A stretch of 58,284 bases of DNA, from positions 9,807 to 68,090 of the forward strand of contig JACDED010000006.1 in NCBI GenBank assembly GCA_013816615.1, given 5' to 3'. This stretch comes from Bacteroidota bacterium (GTDB lineage Bacteria > Bacteroidota > Bacteroidia > B-17B0 > Aurantibacillaceae). Below, in pieces: positions 49,229 through 58,284 of this stretch. How positions within the stretch are numbered: position 1 is the first letter of the stretch; each line of letters begins with the position of its first letter. Both the position numbers and the translations under genes were made by a program. The notes beneath the pieces were generated by a model that was not told the DNA's origin, ran no database searches, and saw nothing but the letters and a program-made list of their open reading frames with translations.

Positions 49229-49246
49229 TTTAAAAGCGTTCTTTTT
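49216..49246 (+). terminator. Rho-independent terminator overlapping the pdxA end
   Basis: AAAAGAACGCT-AGTTTAAA-AGCGTTCTTTTT. Confidence 0.75.
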
Positions 49247-49360
49247 CCCCATTTATTTTTTCATTTTTTAAATTTTTAGTTAACATATTTTAACTACCCC
49301 AAAATCTTTGGAAACCCTTACCAATGTTATCTTTACCAGTTATTCTAATAAAATAGATTT

Positions 49361-50350
49361 ATGGTAGATATTAAAGAAATTAACGAACGAATTCAGCAGG
49401 AAAGTGCCTTTGTTGACATGTTAACTGTTGAAATGGATAAAGTTATTATTGGGCAAAAAAGCATGGTAGAACGCCTGCTGATAGGCTTGTTGAGTAATGG
49501 GCACATATTATTGGAAGGTGTACCGGGACTTGCAAAAACCTTAGCCATTAATACATTAGCAACATGCGTTGATGGTCAGTTTAGCCGTATTCAGTTCACC
49601 CCCGATCTTTTACCTGCCGATGTTATCGGTACGCAGATCTATAATCAAAAGCAAGAAGCTTTTTCAATTCGTAAAGGACCAATTTTTGCCAATTTCGTAT
49701 TGGCAGATGAGATCAACCGTGCTCCTGCAAAAGTGCAATCAGCTTTGTTAGAGGCGATGCAGGAAAAGCAGGTAACCATTGGTGATCAAACATTTAAATT
49801 ACCAAACCCGTTTTTAGTTTTAGCAACACAAAACCCTGTTGAGCAGGAGGGAACATACCCATTACCTGAAGCACAAATGGATCGTTTTATGTTGAAAGTA
49901 GTTATTGGTTATCCAACTAAAGAAGACGAACGTAAAATTATTACTTCAAACATTCAGCCGGGTGGTATGCCAAAGGCAAATAAAGTTCTTTCTACAGAGG
50001 CTATTGTTAATGCCCGTGCTGTTGTAAAAGATGTATATATGGATGAGAAGATCGAAAGATATATTGTTGATATAGTGTTCGCTTCCCGTTTTCCTAAAGA
50101 ATATAAATTACAGAAATTTGAAGGCTTAATTTCTTACGGTGGCTCGCCGCGTGCAAGTATTAATTTAGCCCTGGCAGCAAAAGCATACGCTTTTATTAAA
50201 CGCCGTGGTTATGTTATACCTGAAGATGTGCGCGCTATTTGTTTAGATGTGATGCGTCACCGTGTAGGTTTAACTTATGAGGCAGAAGCAGAAAACATCA
50301 CTTCAGAAAATATCATTACTGAAATTTTAAATACAGTTGAAGTACCTTAG
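49361..50350 (+). CDS. MoxR family AAA+ ATPase
   Basis: LLEGVPGLAKTLAINTLA, LLPADVIGTQIYNQ, FVLADEINRAPAKVQSALLEAMQEKQVTIGD; first gene of the bat locus. Confidence 0.95.
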   Translation: MVDIKEINERIQQESAFVDMLTVEMDKVIIGQKSMVERLLIGLLSNGHILLEGVPGLAKTLAINTLATCVDGQFSRIQFTPDLLPADVIGTQIYNQKQEAFSIRKGPIFANFVLADEINRAPAKVQSALLEAMQEKQVTIGDQTFKLPNPFLVLATQNPVEQEGTYPLPEAQMDRFMLKVVIGYPTKEDERKIITSNIQPGGMPKANKVLSTEAIVNARAVVKDVYMDEKIERYIVDIVFASRFPKEYKLQKFEGLISYGGSPRASINLALAAKAYAFIKRRGYVIPEDVRAICLDVMRHRVGLTYEAEAENITSENIITEILNTVEVP

Positions 50351-50352
50351 AA

Positions 50353-50442
50353 AGATTTACGATTTGGAAATTGACAATTGACGATTTTAAAAAGTTGAAA
50401 TAGTCCAAATTGTAAATTGTAAATAAAATAAATTGTAAATCT
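50353..50442. repeat. ~90-bp non-coding island with 13-bp terminal inverted repeats
   Basis: AGATTTACGATTT at 50353-50365 versus AAATTGTAAATCT at 50430-50442 (one mismatch); interior ATTGACAATTGACGATT and AAATTGTAAATTGTAAAT. Confidence 0.7.
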
Positions 50443-50449
50443 AAGTAAA

Positions 50450-51316
50450 GTGGAAACCTCAGAGCTTTTAAAAAAAGTACGCAAGATTGAAATTAAAACC
50501 CGTGGTTTGAGCAATCAGATCTTTTCGGGAGAATATCATAGTGCGTTTAAGGGTCGTGGTATGGCCTTTTCTGAAGTTCGTGAATATACACCTGGCGATG
50601 ATATAAGAACGATCGACTGGAATGTTACCGCAAGATTTAGTACACCATATGTAAAAGTTTTTGAAGAAGAACGTGAGCTAAGCGTTGTATTGGTTGTTGA
50701 TGTTAGCGCCAGTGGTTTATTTGGCACCAACAAACAATACAAACAGGAATTAATTACAGAATTATGTGCTGTAGTTGCATTTTCTGCTTCACAAAATAAT
50801 GATAAAATTGGCGTGATCTTTTTTAGTGATAAGATTGAAAAATTTATTCCGCCAAAAAAAGGTAAATCACATGTACTGCGCATCATTAGAGAGTTATTGG
50901 AGTTTAAGCCAACCGGTTCAAGAACAAATTTAGAGCTGGCATTAAAATATCTCACAAATGTGATCAAGAAAAAAAGTATTGTGTTTTTGATCAGTGATTT
51001 TTATGCTGATTCGGATTATAAAGACGCTTTAAAGATCGCCAACAAAAAGCACGATCTTGTTGCTTTACGTATTGTAGATAAAACCGAAACTGAATTGCCA
51101 AATGTTGGATTGATAAAATTACGCGATAATGAAACCGGTAAGTTGATGTGGGTGGATACAAGCGATAAAACATTCAGAAAACAATTTGCCATTAATTATT
51201 TAAAGTTTGAAGAGGATCTTAAAGACATCTTTAACAGGAGTGGAACTGACGCTACAAAAATCTTTACACACGAAAATTACGTAAAACCATTAATGAACTT
51301 GTTTAAAAACAGATAA
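50450..51316 (+). CDS. DUF58 domain protein
   Basis: GRGMAFSEVREYTPGDDIRTIDWNVTARFSTPYVKVFEEERELSVVLVVDVSASG. GTG start. Confidence 0.93.
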   Translation: METSELLKKVRKIEIKTRGLSNQIFSGEYHSAFKGRGMAFSEVREYTPGDDIRTIDWNVTARFSTPYVKVFEEERELSVVLVVDVSASGLFGTNKQYKQELITELCAVVAFSASQNNDKIGVIFFSDKIEKFIPPKKGKSHVLRIIRELLEFKPTGSRTNLELALKYLTNVIKKKSIVFLISDFYADSDYKDALKIANKKHDLVALRIVDKTETELPNVGLIKLRDNETGKLMWVDTSDKTFRKQFAINYLKFEEDLKDIFNRSGTDATKIFTHENYVKPLMNLFKNR

Positions 51317-51318
51317 TA

Positions 51319-51355
51319 TGTCACCCTGGGCGGAGTCGAAGGGGGCGAAACAAAG
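51319..51355. repeat. TGTCACCCTGGGCGGAGTCGAAGGGGG-type interspersed repeat
   Basis: Read directly; related to the 4151 motif. Confidence 0.6.
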
Positions 51356-51361
51356 TAAAAA

Positions 51362-52351
51362 TTGAGAAAAACAAAAAACATATTCATTGCATTAATTTTC
51401 ATCTTCTGTTCAAAATTATCTTTTGGACAAATTCGTGTAAATGCTGTTTTAGATTCTTCTAAAATTCGTATTGGCGAGCAGGTTAAATTAGATCTGTATG
51501 TAAACTACGATGCCTCGCAGAACGATCTTAAAATTCAGTGGCCAACAATAGGTGATACCATTACAGGTAAAATAGAAGTAATTTCTGTTACGCAAATTGA
51601 TACAACAATTCCCGATAAAAATAATCCAAGCGTTTTTCAACAACATCAACAAATATTAGTCAGTGCTTACGATAGCGGTTATTTTGCAATTCCCGGTTTT
51701 GAATTTATTGTAAATAACGACACGGCCCATCCGTTCATTACACCAACTCTTTTATTGGAAGTACATACTGTGCCAACAGATACCAGTATGACCAAAACAA
51801 AAGATATTAAACCACCGTTTGATGAAAAGTTTAACTGGAAATGGTATTTAAATTATATCTATTGGGGCGCAGGGATAATTCTTTTTGCGCTTGCTATAGT
51901 ATTGATCACATTGTATTTTTCCCGCAAAAAGAAAAATGTTATTGTTGAACCTGAGAAACCAAAGATTCCTGCACATATTACGGCACTTGCTACACTTGAG
52001 AAAATTAAAGCAGAACAGATCTGGAAAGACGGTCAGGTTAAAGAATATTACTCTTCAATTTCTGATGCTGTTCGTTTATACATTGAAGAGCGTTTTAATG
52101 TATTTGCTTTGGAAAGTACGACTGATGAGATCATGAAAGCTTTCCGCACACAAGTGGTTGATAAGACCAGCAAAGAGAAATTAGAACAAACATTAACCTT
52201 AAGTGATCTTGTGAAGTTTGCAAAGATGACCCCTATTGAAGATGAACACAGATTTACTTTAGAAAATGCTTTTGATTTTGTGAACGGAACAAAACGCGAA
52301 GAAGATATAACAATACCCGAACCACAAACGAATAATCAACCAACACAGTGA
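51362..52351 (+). CDS. Bat-operon exported/membrane protein between DUF58 and batA
   Basis: Signal peptide, beta-rich N-terminus, TM (YWGAGIILFALAIVLITLYF), cytoplasmic helical tail with DAVRLYIEERFNVFALESTTDEI. Confidence 0.75.
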   Translation: MRKTKNIFIALIFIFCSKLSFGQIRVNAVLDSSKIRIGEQVKLDLYVNYDASQNDLKIQWPTIGDTITGKIEVISVTQIDTTIPDKNNPSVFQQHQQILVSAYDSGYFAIPGFEFIVNNDTAHPFITPTLLLEVHTVPTDTSMTKTKDIKPPFDEKFNWKWYLNYIYWGAGIILFALAIVLITLYFSRKKKNVIVEPEKPKIPAHITALATLEKIKAEQIWKDGQVKEYYSSISDAVRLYIEERFNVFALESTTDEIMKAFRTQVVDKTSKEKLEQTLTLSDLVKFAKMTPIEDEHRFTLENAFDFVNGTKREEDITIPEPQTNNQPTQ

Positions 52352-53358
52352 TAAGTTATTTTAGCGATATACAGTTTGCTGAAAAGCAATGGTTTTGGTT
52401 AATGTGCGCATTGCCATTAATGATCATTTGGTACATTTGGCGTTTAAAAAAACATGAAGGTGAATTCAATTACTCATCATTTGCACTGTTCCATAAAATA
52501 AGATCTTCAGGTAAAGCAAAATTCAGGCACTCGTTATTTGTTTTACGTTTGTTTGCGTTTGCTTTATTAATTGCAGCCTTGGCAAGACCACAATCGCGCA
52601 GTAGTTGGAAAGATAGTAAAACAGAAGGTATTGACATTGTAATTAGTATGGACGTTTCTCCTTCTATGCTTGCAAAAGATTTTAAACCCAATCGTTTAGA
52701 GGCTGCAAAAGATGTAATGATAGATTTTATTGATGCACGTGTAAATGATAGAATTGGCTTAGTGATATTTGGCGGAGAAGCATTTACACAATGTCCTTTA
52801 ACATCCGACCATAAGGTGCTTAAAAACATGATCCCTGCTATTCGCCCCGGTATGGTAGCAGATGGTACCGCTATTGGTTTAGGGTTGGCAACTGCTGTTG
52901 GTCGTATTAAAGATAGTAAAGCAAAAAGTAAAGTGGTTATTTTAATAAGTGATGGTGTAAGCAATATGGGTGAGATTCCGCCACTTACTGCCGCTGAGCT
53001 AGCTAAAACAATGGAAGCGCGTGTGTATTGCATTGGTGTAGGAACACGTGGTAAAGCTTTAACACCGGTTGCAAGATATACTGAAACGGAATACGAGTAT
53101 GATTATGTGGATGTTGATATAGATGAAAAAACAATGACTGAAATTTCAGATATGACCGGTGGAAAATATTTCAGAGCAACAGATAAAGAAAGCTTAAAAA
53201 ATGTTTATAAGGAAATTGATAAGATGGAGAAAACAATTATCAGTGAAAAGAGTTTTACCAATAAAGCAGAACATTTTTTACCATTGGCTTTAGCGGCTGC
53301 AATTATTTTATTATTAGAATTTTTATTACGTTTTACAATTTTCAGAGCAGTACCATAA
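52348..53358 (+). CDS. batA: BatA, VWA-domain membrane protein
   Basis: DIVISMDVSPSMLAKDFKPNRLEAAK (MIDAS DxSxS), GLVIFGGEAFTQCPLT; N- and C-terminal TMs. GTG start overlapping the upstream stop. Confidence 0.92.
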   Translation: MISYFSDIQFAEKQWFWLMCALPLMIIWYIWRLKKHEGEFNYSSFALFHKIRSSGKAKFRHSLFVLRLFAFALLIAALARPQSRSSWKDSKTEGIDIVISMDVSPSMLAKDFKPNRLEAAKDVMIDFIDARVNDRIGLVIFGGEAFTQCPLTSDHKVLKNMIPAIRPGMVADGTAIGLGLATAVGRIKDSKAKSKVVILISDGVSNMGEIPPLTAAELAKTMEARVYCIGVGTRGKALTPVARYTETEYEYDYVDVDIDEKTMTEISDMTGGKYFRATDKESLKNVYKEIDKMEKTIISEKSFTNKAEHFLPLALAAAIILLLEFLLRFTIFRAVP

Positions 53359-54399
53359 ATGTTTAAGTTTGAACATACTATTTTCTTTTACGCCTTTGCA
53401 GCATTGCCGGTAATGCTGATATTGGTGATGTTGTATTTTGTTTCGCGTAAAAAGAAATTAAAACGTTTAGGGGATGCAAATTTAATAAGTGGTTTAATTC
53501 CTTACTCAAGCAGAAGGAAACGTATTGTTAAAGTTGTTTTATTCTTATCAGGATTTAGTAGTTTGATAATTGCTTTATGTAATCTTCAAACAGGAAGTAA
53601 ATTAACGGAAGTAAAACGTGAAGGTGCTGATCTCATTGTTTGTATTGATGTAAGTAATAGTATGCTGGCGCAGGATCTTAGCCCTAATCGTTTAACACGG
53701 GCAAAATATGCGCTCGAAAAAATGATCGATGGCCTGGAGGGTGATCGTTTGGGATTGGTTGTTTTTGCGGGCGAGGCTTATGTACAGTTACCAATTACAA
53801 CTGATTACAGTGCTGCAAAATTATTTTTAGAATCCATTGGCCCGGGAATTGTTCCGGTTCAAGGTACAAATATTGCAGATGCGATTAAAAAGGCTTCAGA
53901 ATCTTTTAGTACCGATGAAGGAAAGAACCGTGCTATTATTTTGATCACAGATGGTGAAAATCACGATTCAGAAGCAATACAGGCTGCTGAAGAAGCAGGG
54001 AAGAAAGGCATAATGATCAGCACTATTGGTATTGGATCGGCAAATGGTGTTCCCATTCCCATTCTCGAAAATGGTGTGATGAAAGGTTACAGAAAAGATA
54101 AAGAGGGGCAAACCGTTATTACAAAATTAAACTCTAATCTGTTAAAAACAATTGCATCAAAAGGTAATGGTGTGTTTGTACAGGCCAGCCAGGCTGATAT
54201 TGGGCTTGGTGCCGTACTGGATAAAATCAGCGAATTGGATAAAGCACAAATAGAAAATAAGATGTATACGGATTATGAAGATCAGTTTCAATGGTTCTTA
54301 GGTTTGGCATTGATCTTATTTTTTATAGAATTTTTAATTAGTGAAAGAGTTAGTGAGTGGTTTAAAAAAATTAATTTGTACGGTAATGCGGTTAAGTAA
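53359..54399 (+). CDS. batB: BatB, VWA-domain membrane protein
   Basis: LIVCIDVSNSMLAQDLSPNRLTRAK, GLVVFAGEAYVQLPITTDY; follows batA directly. Confidence 0.92.
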   Translation: MFKFEHTIFFYAFAALPVMLILVMLYFVSRKKKLKRLGDANLISGLIPYSSRRKRIVKVVLFLSGFSSLIIALCNLQTGSKLTEVKREGADLIVCIDVSNSMLAQDLSPNRLTRAKYALEKMIDGLEGDRLGLVVFAGEAYVQLPITTDYSAAKLFLESIGPGIVPVQGTNIADAIKKASESFSTDEGKNRAIILITDGENHDSEAIQAAEEAGKKGIMISTIGIGSANGVPIPILENGVMKGYRKDKEGQTVITKLNSNLLKTIASKGNGVFVQASQADIGLGAVLDKISELDKAQIENKMYTDYEDQFQWFLGLALILFFIEFLISERVSEWFKKINLYGNAVK

Positions 54400-55105
54400 A
54401 TTTAAATATCTTTTTGTTTTTGTATTGTTCTTTGCAACAGGTTTTTTGCTGGCACAAAAAGATGCTATGAAAATTTACGATGGTAATAATTTATACTATA
54501 CAGGCAAAACTATTGATGCGACTGATAGATACAGGGAGGCATTAAAAATAAATCCAAATAATCAAAAAGCAAATTTTAATTTAGGAAACTCATTATATAA
54601 AAACGCTTTACAAATAAAAGCAAGTAAAGAAAACTTTGTACAGGGTGGAAAAAAAGTAACACCTGATTCTTTAGCAGGCCTGGTATTTGAAGAAGCTGCT
54701 CAAAGCTTTGCACAGGTTGCAAATTCCATTTCTAATAAAGATACCTTACACCAGGCATGGCATAACATGGGAAATTGTTATCTTCAAAAAAAGGAATATC
54801 AAAACGCGGTTGATGCTTATAAAAAAGCATTAAAGTTTGATCCTAAAGATGAAGAAACACGTTATAACCTTGCTTATGCTTTAAAGAATTTACCAAAAGA
54901 CAAAAAAGGTGGCGGCGGTAGCAGTCCTAAAGAAGAAGATAAAAACGATCCAAAGAAAAATTCTGCTCCGAAACAAAATCAAATGAATAAAGATCAGGCA
55001 GAGCAATTATTAAAAGCTTTAATGAACCAGGAAAAGAAATTACAGGATAAGCGTAAACAAAAACAAGAAGATCCCGGTAAATCATCTGTAGATAAAGATT
55101 GGTAA
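54386..55105 (+). CDS. batC: BatC, TPR protein
   Basis: TPR motifs (ATDRYREALKINPNNQKANFNLGNSLYKNAL; AVDAYKKALKFDPKDEETRYNLAYALKN) and charged tail. Start set at MRLSKFKYLFVFVLF (54386), overlapping batB. Confidence 0.9.
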   Translation: MRLSKFKYLFVFVLFFATGFLLAQKDAMKIYDGNNLYYTGKTIDATDRYREALKINPNNQKANFNLGNSLYKNALQIKASKENFVQGGKKVTPDSLAGLVFEEAAQSFAQVANSISNKDTLHQAWHNMGNCYLQKKEYQNAVDAYKKALKFDPKDEETRYNLAYALKNLPKDKKGGGGSSPKEEDKNDPKKNSAPKQNQMNKDQAEQLLKALMNQEKKLQDKRKQKQEDPGKSSVDKDW

Positions 55106-55124
55106 TTTAATTAATTAAGTAAAA

Positions 55125-56930
55125 ATGGCAATTAACAAAATAAAAACTAAATGGATACTATTTGTATTGGTATCTTGTTTTTTTGCGTTTACAGCAAGAT
55201 CACAAAGTTTTTATGCGCAGGTAAGTTCAAACAAAGCTCAGGTGGGCGTTCCGTTTGAATATGCGCTTGTACTTACCGTTAGCGGATCAAATTTAGTTCA
55301 GCCAACTTTTAAAGATTTTGACATTGTAAGCGGCCCTAATCAAAGTAACAGTGTGCAGTATACGAATGGCGTAATGACTCAGCAAATTGTTATTTCTTAC
55401 GGCCTGGTTGCAAAAAAAGAAGGTAAGTTAACTATTGGCCCGGCAAGCGTTATGGCCGGAGGGCAAAAATTGGAAACCAAACCTATTACCATGGAAGTTG
55501 GTAAAGGTGCCGGCTCAAATCAAATTTCCGGTAATTCAGAAGAAGAACCAAAAATAAATAGTAAGATAAGTGGCGGTGATGTTTTTATTAGAACCGGAGT
55601 AAGCAAAACCAAATGTTATTATGGAGAGCAGATCCTTATTACGCAAAAAGTATATTCACGGTTTTCAATTATTGGATTTAAAAAAATAAATACACCTGCT
55701 TATGATGGTTTTTATGCTCAATCATTAGAGGCTATCAGTAAAGGACAAGTGAGTAATGAGAACGTAGATGGTGTTGTGTATCAAACATACGAGATCTTTA
55801 GAACGCTTGCTACTGCTAATAAATCAGGTAAGATCACTTTAAACCCTATGACTGCGGAAGTGGTTGTAAGAAAACAAACCGCAAACGCGAAACCTAAAAA
55901 TATTTTCGAGCAATTTTTCGGTGCTTCCAATTATGAGGATATTCCTGTAAATGCAAAAAGTAGTGCTTTAACTATTGATGTTGCGCCGATACCTGAAGCC
56001 GGAAAACCTGCCGGATATTATGGAGCTGTTGGTGAATATTCGTACAAAGTAGAGCCATCCCGTAGTGAAGTAAAAGCTAACGACGCCTTCAATTTAAAAT
56101 TAACTATTACAGGTAAAGGAAATATTAAATTGGTAGACGCGCCAAAATTAACTTTGCCGGAAAGCTTTGAGACCTACGATCCTAAAATTACAGAATCGGG
56201 TAATTCAAAAACATTTGATTATTTAATTATACCAAGAAACGAAGGAAATTTTAAATTAGAAAATCTTGATTTCTCATATTTTAGTTTAGATACTAAAAAA
56301 TTCAATACTATTCCCGCACCTGAAATAAGTATTAAAGTACTTCCTGCAGATCCTAACAGTAAAGGCGCGCAAGTGTATGTGCAACAAAGCCAGGTGAAAG
56401 AAACCGAGAATGATATTCGCTACATTAAAAAGGGAGATTTTGTTCTGTTGAAATCAGAAACTGAGTTCTTTAATTCTTCACTTCATATTCTATTGTTGAC
56501 CTTATCAATTCTTGTATTAGGAAGCGGTTTATTCTTAAGAAGAAAGTATATTAAGAATAACAGCAACATGGTTTTAGTTAAAGAGCGTAAGGCCGGAAAA
56601 ATTGCTAAAAAGCAATTAGTGAATGCTGAAAAATTCATGCAACAAAATAAAAAAGATGAATTTTATACTGAAATATTAATGGCATTAAATAGTTATATCA
56701 GTAACAAATTAAATATTCCGATTGCAGACCTTTCACGTGAAAAGATCACGAATGTGCTAACAAAAAAACAAGTTGATCAGCAAAGTATCACCAAACTGGT
56801 TTCAACTTTAGAAACCAGCGAGTACGCAAAATACGCGCCAGGAGCGGTGAGTGGTGATCTGCAACAAGTTTATAAAAATACTGTCGATCTAATAACCGGA
56901 CTTGAAGAACAAATAAATAAAAAAGTATAA
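55125..56930 (+). CDS. batD: BatD, oxygen-tolerance family protein
   Basis: SFYAQVSSNKAQVGVPFEYALVLTVSGSNLVQPTFKDFDIVSGPNQSNSVQYTNG and C-terminal TM. Confidence 0.92.
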   Translation: MAINKIKTKWILFVLVSCFFAFTARSQSFYAQVSSNKAQVGVPFEYALVLTVSGSNLVQPTFKDFDIVSGPNQSNSVQYTNGVMTQQIVISYGLVAKKEGKLTIGPASVMAGGQKLETKPITMEVGKGAGSNQISGNSEEEPKINSKISGGDVFIRTGVSKTKCYYGEQILITQKVYSRFSIIGFKKINTPAYDGFYAQSLEAISKGQVSNENVDGVVYQTYEIFRTLATANKSGKITLNPMTAEVVVRKQTANAKPKNIFEQFFGASNYEDIPVNAKSSALTIDVAPIPEAGKPAGYYGAVGEYSYKVEPSRSEVKANDAFNLKLTITGKGNIKLVDAPKLTLPESFETYDPKITESGNSKTFDYLIIPRNEGNFKLENLDFSYFSLDTKKFNTIPAPEISIKVLPADPNSKGAQVYVQQSQVKETENDIRYIKKGDFVLLKSETEFFNSSLHILLLTLSILVLGSGLFLRRKYIKNNSNMVLVKERKAGKIAKKQLVNAEKFMQQNKKDEFYTEILMALNSYISNKLNIPIADLSREKITNVLTKKQVDQQSITKLVSTLETSEYAKYAPGAVSGDLQQVYKNTVDLITGLEEQINKKV

Positions 56931-56934
56931 GCAA

Positions 56935-57693
56935 ATGAAAAAAAGCAATTACATGTTTATTTTATTGGTTTGTCTTTTATCTTTTTCAATAAAAGGGTTT
57001 AGCAACGATCTGCTTGAAAAAGCTGAAAAAGCTTACGACTCAAAAAAATATAAGGAAGCAATTGCCAATTATGAAAAACTGGTTAACGATGGGTATAAGT
57101 CTTACCAGTTGTATTTTAATTTGGGTAATTCTTATTACAGAAATAATGAATTGGGAAAAGCAATTTATTACTATGAGTTAGCAAGAAAAGTAGAACCAGA
57201 TGATGAAGACGTGAGAATTAATTTAGGTATAGCAGCTGCAAAAACAGTTGATAAAATAGATTCGAAAGAGAATTTTTTTATTACCGCTGTAAAAACAAAC
57301 CTGTTATCATCTTTCACTACTAACGCATGGGCCTGGTTCTCTATAATTGCTTTAGCAGTTGCGTGTATTTTGTTTTTTGTTTTCGTAAACTCATCTGTAT
57401 TCATAATAAAACGAATTTCGTTTTTATTAAGCTGTGTTTTATTCATAGCTTTTCTTGCTACTTATTTTTTAGGTTATTCAGCTTTAAAATCTAAAGTTGA
57501 GAACAAGTTTGCTATCATTACAACCAAAGAAGTGAAGATCATGAATGAGCCAACTGCTAATGCAAATTCTAAATTTACCTTACACGAGGGAACTAAAATT
57601 CGTGTTGTTGAAAATAATGGTAACTGGTTGCTTATTAAATTAGATAATGGTAACGAAGGCTGGTTGAAGATAAGCGACGTAGGAATTATTTAA
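56935..57693 (+). CDS. batE: BatE, TPR protein with C-terminal SH3-like domain
   Basis: TPR AYDSKKYKEAIANYEKLV...LYFNLGNSYYRNNELGKAIYYYELARKVEPDDEDV; C-terminal LHEGTKIRVVENNGNWLLIKLDNGNEGWLKISDVGII. Confidence 0.9.
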   Translation: MKKSNYMFILLVCLLSFSIKGFSNDLLEKAEKAYDSKKYKEAIANYEKLVNDGYKSYQLYFNLGNSYYRNNELGKAIYYYELARKVEPDDEDVRINLGIAAAKTVDKIDSKENFFITAVKTNLLSSFTTNAWAWFSIIALAVACILFFVFVNSSVFIIKRISFLLSCVLFIAFLATYFLGYSALKSKVENKFAIITTKEVKIMNEPTANANSKFTLHEGTKIRVVENNGNWLLIKLDNGNEGWLKISDVGII

Positions 57694-58180
57694 TTTTTTC
57701 TTACAAAATTTCCCAAAACATTTAAATAAGTGGTAAAGCCCATTCTTACTGGGATTTCACTATGATCAGCGCCATCTACCATGTATTTTTCTTTATAAAC
57801 GCCGTTGTAATTATTGTAAACCACTTGCCCGTGAGTTTTATAGTTTAAAAAATTATCATTTAACCCATGTATCCATAAAAATGGCTGATTTACTTTTTTT
57901 ATTTCTTCAGCATTATCAATTTTAAGATCTGTAAAATAATCCGCAGGCATATTTAATTGTGATGCATCTTGTACCATTACAGCCGCACTTCCAAAAGGCG
58001 CTTCTAAAATTAATTTTGAAGGTAACAGTGTTCGCGGATTTGCGCTTAACTCAGTAGCAGAAGCGGATCCTAAGCTAAAACCATAAATAATTAAACGTTC
58101 ATTTGATAAACCTTTGTCCTTTAACCATTTCATGCAAGCGTCTACATCGGCATACATTGGGTCAGCCGTAAAAGTTGGGG
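57690..58180 (-). pseudogene. Alpha/beta hydrolase, 5' end missing (interrupted near 58175-58197)
   Basis: MYADVDACMKWLKDKGLSNERLIIYGFSLGSASATELSA with the catalytic HGLNDNF and GADHSEIP regions, but only 155 aa; the upstream frame reads SPTFTADP and then a stop, where IS-like sequence begins. Confidence 0.65.
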
Positions 58181-58196
58181 AGCAGGGTAAAAATAG

Positions 58197-58284
58197 TTAG
58201 CTTTCGGTTCACTAATCCTTAAAGATATCACACACGATTTTATAGAAAACGTATTTCCTTCGGAGCTGATGGAATACTTTGAGA
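58197..58284 (+). mobile_element. Probable insertion sequence 5' end (ISAon1-type transposase N-terminal region), truncated by the contig end
   Basis: Open frame LAFGSLILKDITHDFIENVFPSELMEYFE resembles the N-terminal FP.EL.EYFE motif of ISAon1-type transposases. Confidence 0.5.

Noticed and set aside
49361-57693. moxR-DUF58-batABCDE cluster as a novel system
   Set aside because: This is the well-known Bacteroides aerotolerance (bat) operon; only the repeat islands inside it are of interest.

Overview
This is a Bacteroidota (Bacteroidetes) chromosomal contig. Lineage evidence: T9SS type A and type B C-terminal sorting domains, SprB-type repeats, DUF4270 and DUF4249 lipoproteins, a complete moxR-bat operon, and TAnnTTTG-type -7 promoter elements. 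Most of the window is housekeeping or core Bacteroidota content: secA (5' truncated at the contig start), glyS, an MBOAT/AlgJ-like O-acetylation pair, panC, a divergent half glycogen synthase, dnaK, a short secG-like gene, ubiE/menG, an rfaE1-like kinase, an aspC-like aminotransferase, a 2542-aa SprB/PKD adhesin, hflX, pdxA and moxR-DUF58-batABCDE. About 17.9-28.8 kb holds a lipid-modification cluster: two CFA-synthase-like methyltransferases, DUF1365, a flavin oxidoreductase, a DUF1295 protein, a GPH-type transporter, and a membrane peroxiredoxin-PAS-SpoIIE phosphatase fusion. The most interesting signal is a set of small repeat-bounded elements at gene junctions. Two of them carry an intact-looking PD-(D/E)XK-type nuclease ORF tightly flanked by ORF-specific repeats: GxxExxY at about 23914-24539 and DUF559 at 46412-46876. 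In both cases the element sequence now forms the start or stop of the neighbouring operon genes. At least five nuclease-less repeat islands of other families sit at other gene junctions. The right end of the window looks like an alpha/beta hydrolase gene interrupted by the start of an insertion sequence. No tRNA, rRNA or CRISPR array was recognised.
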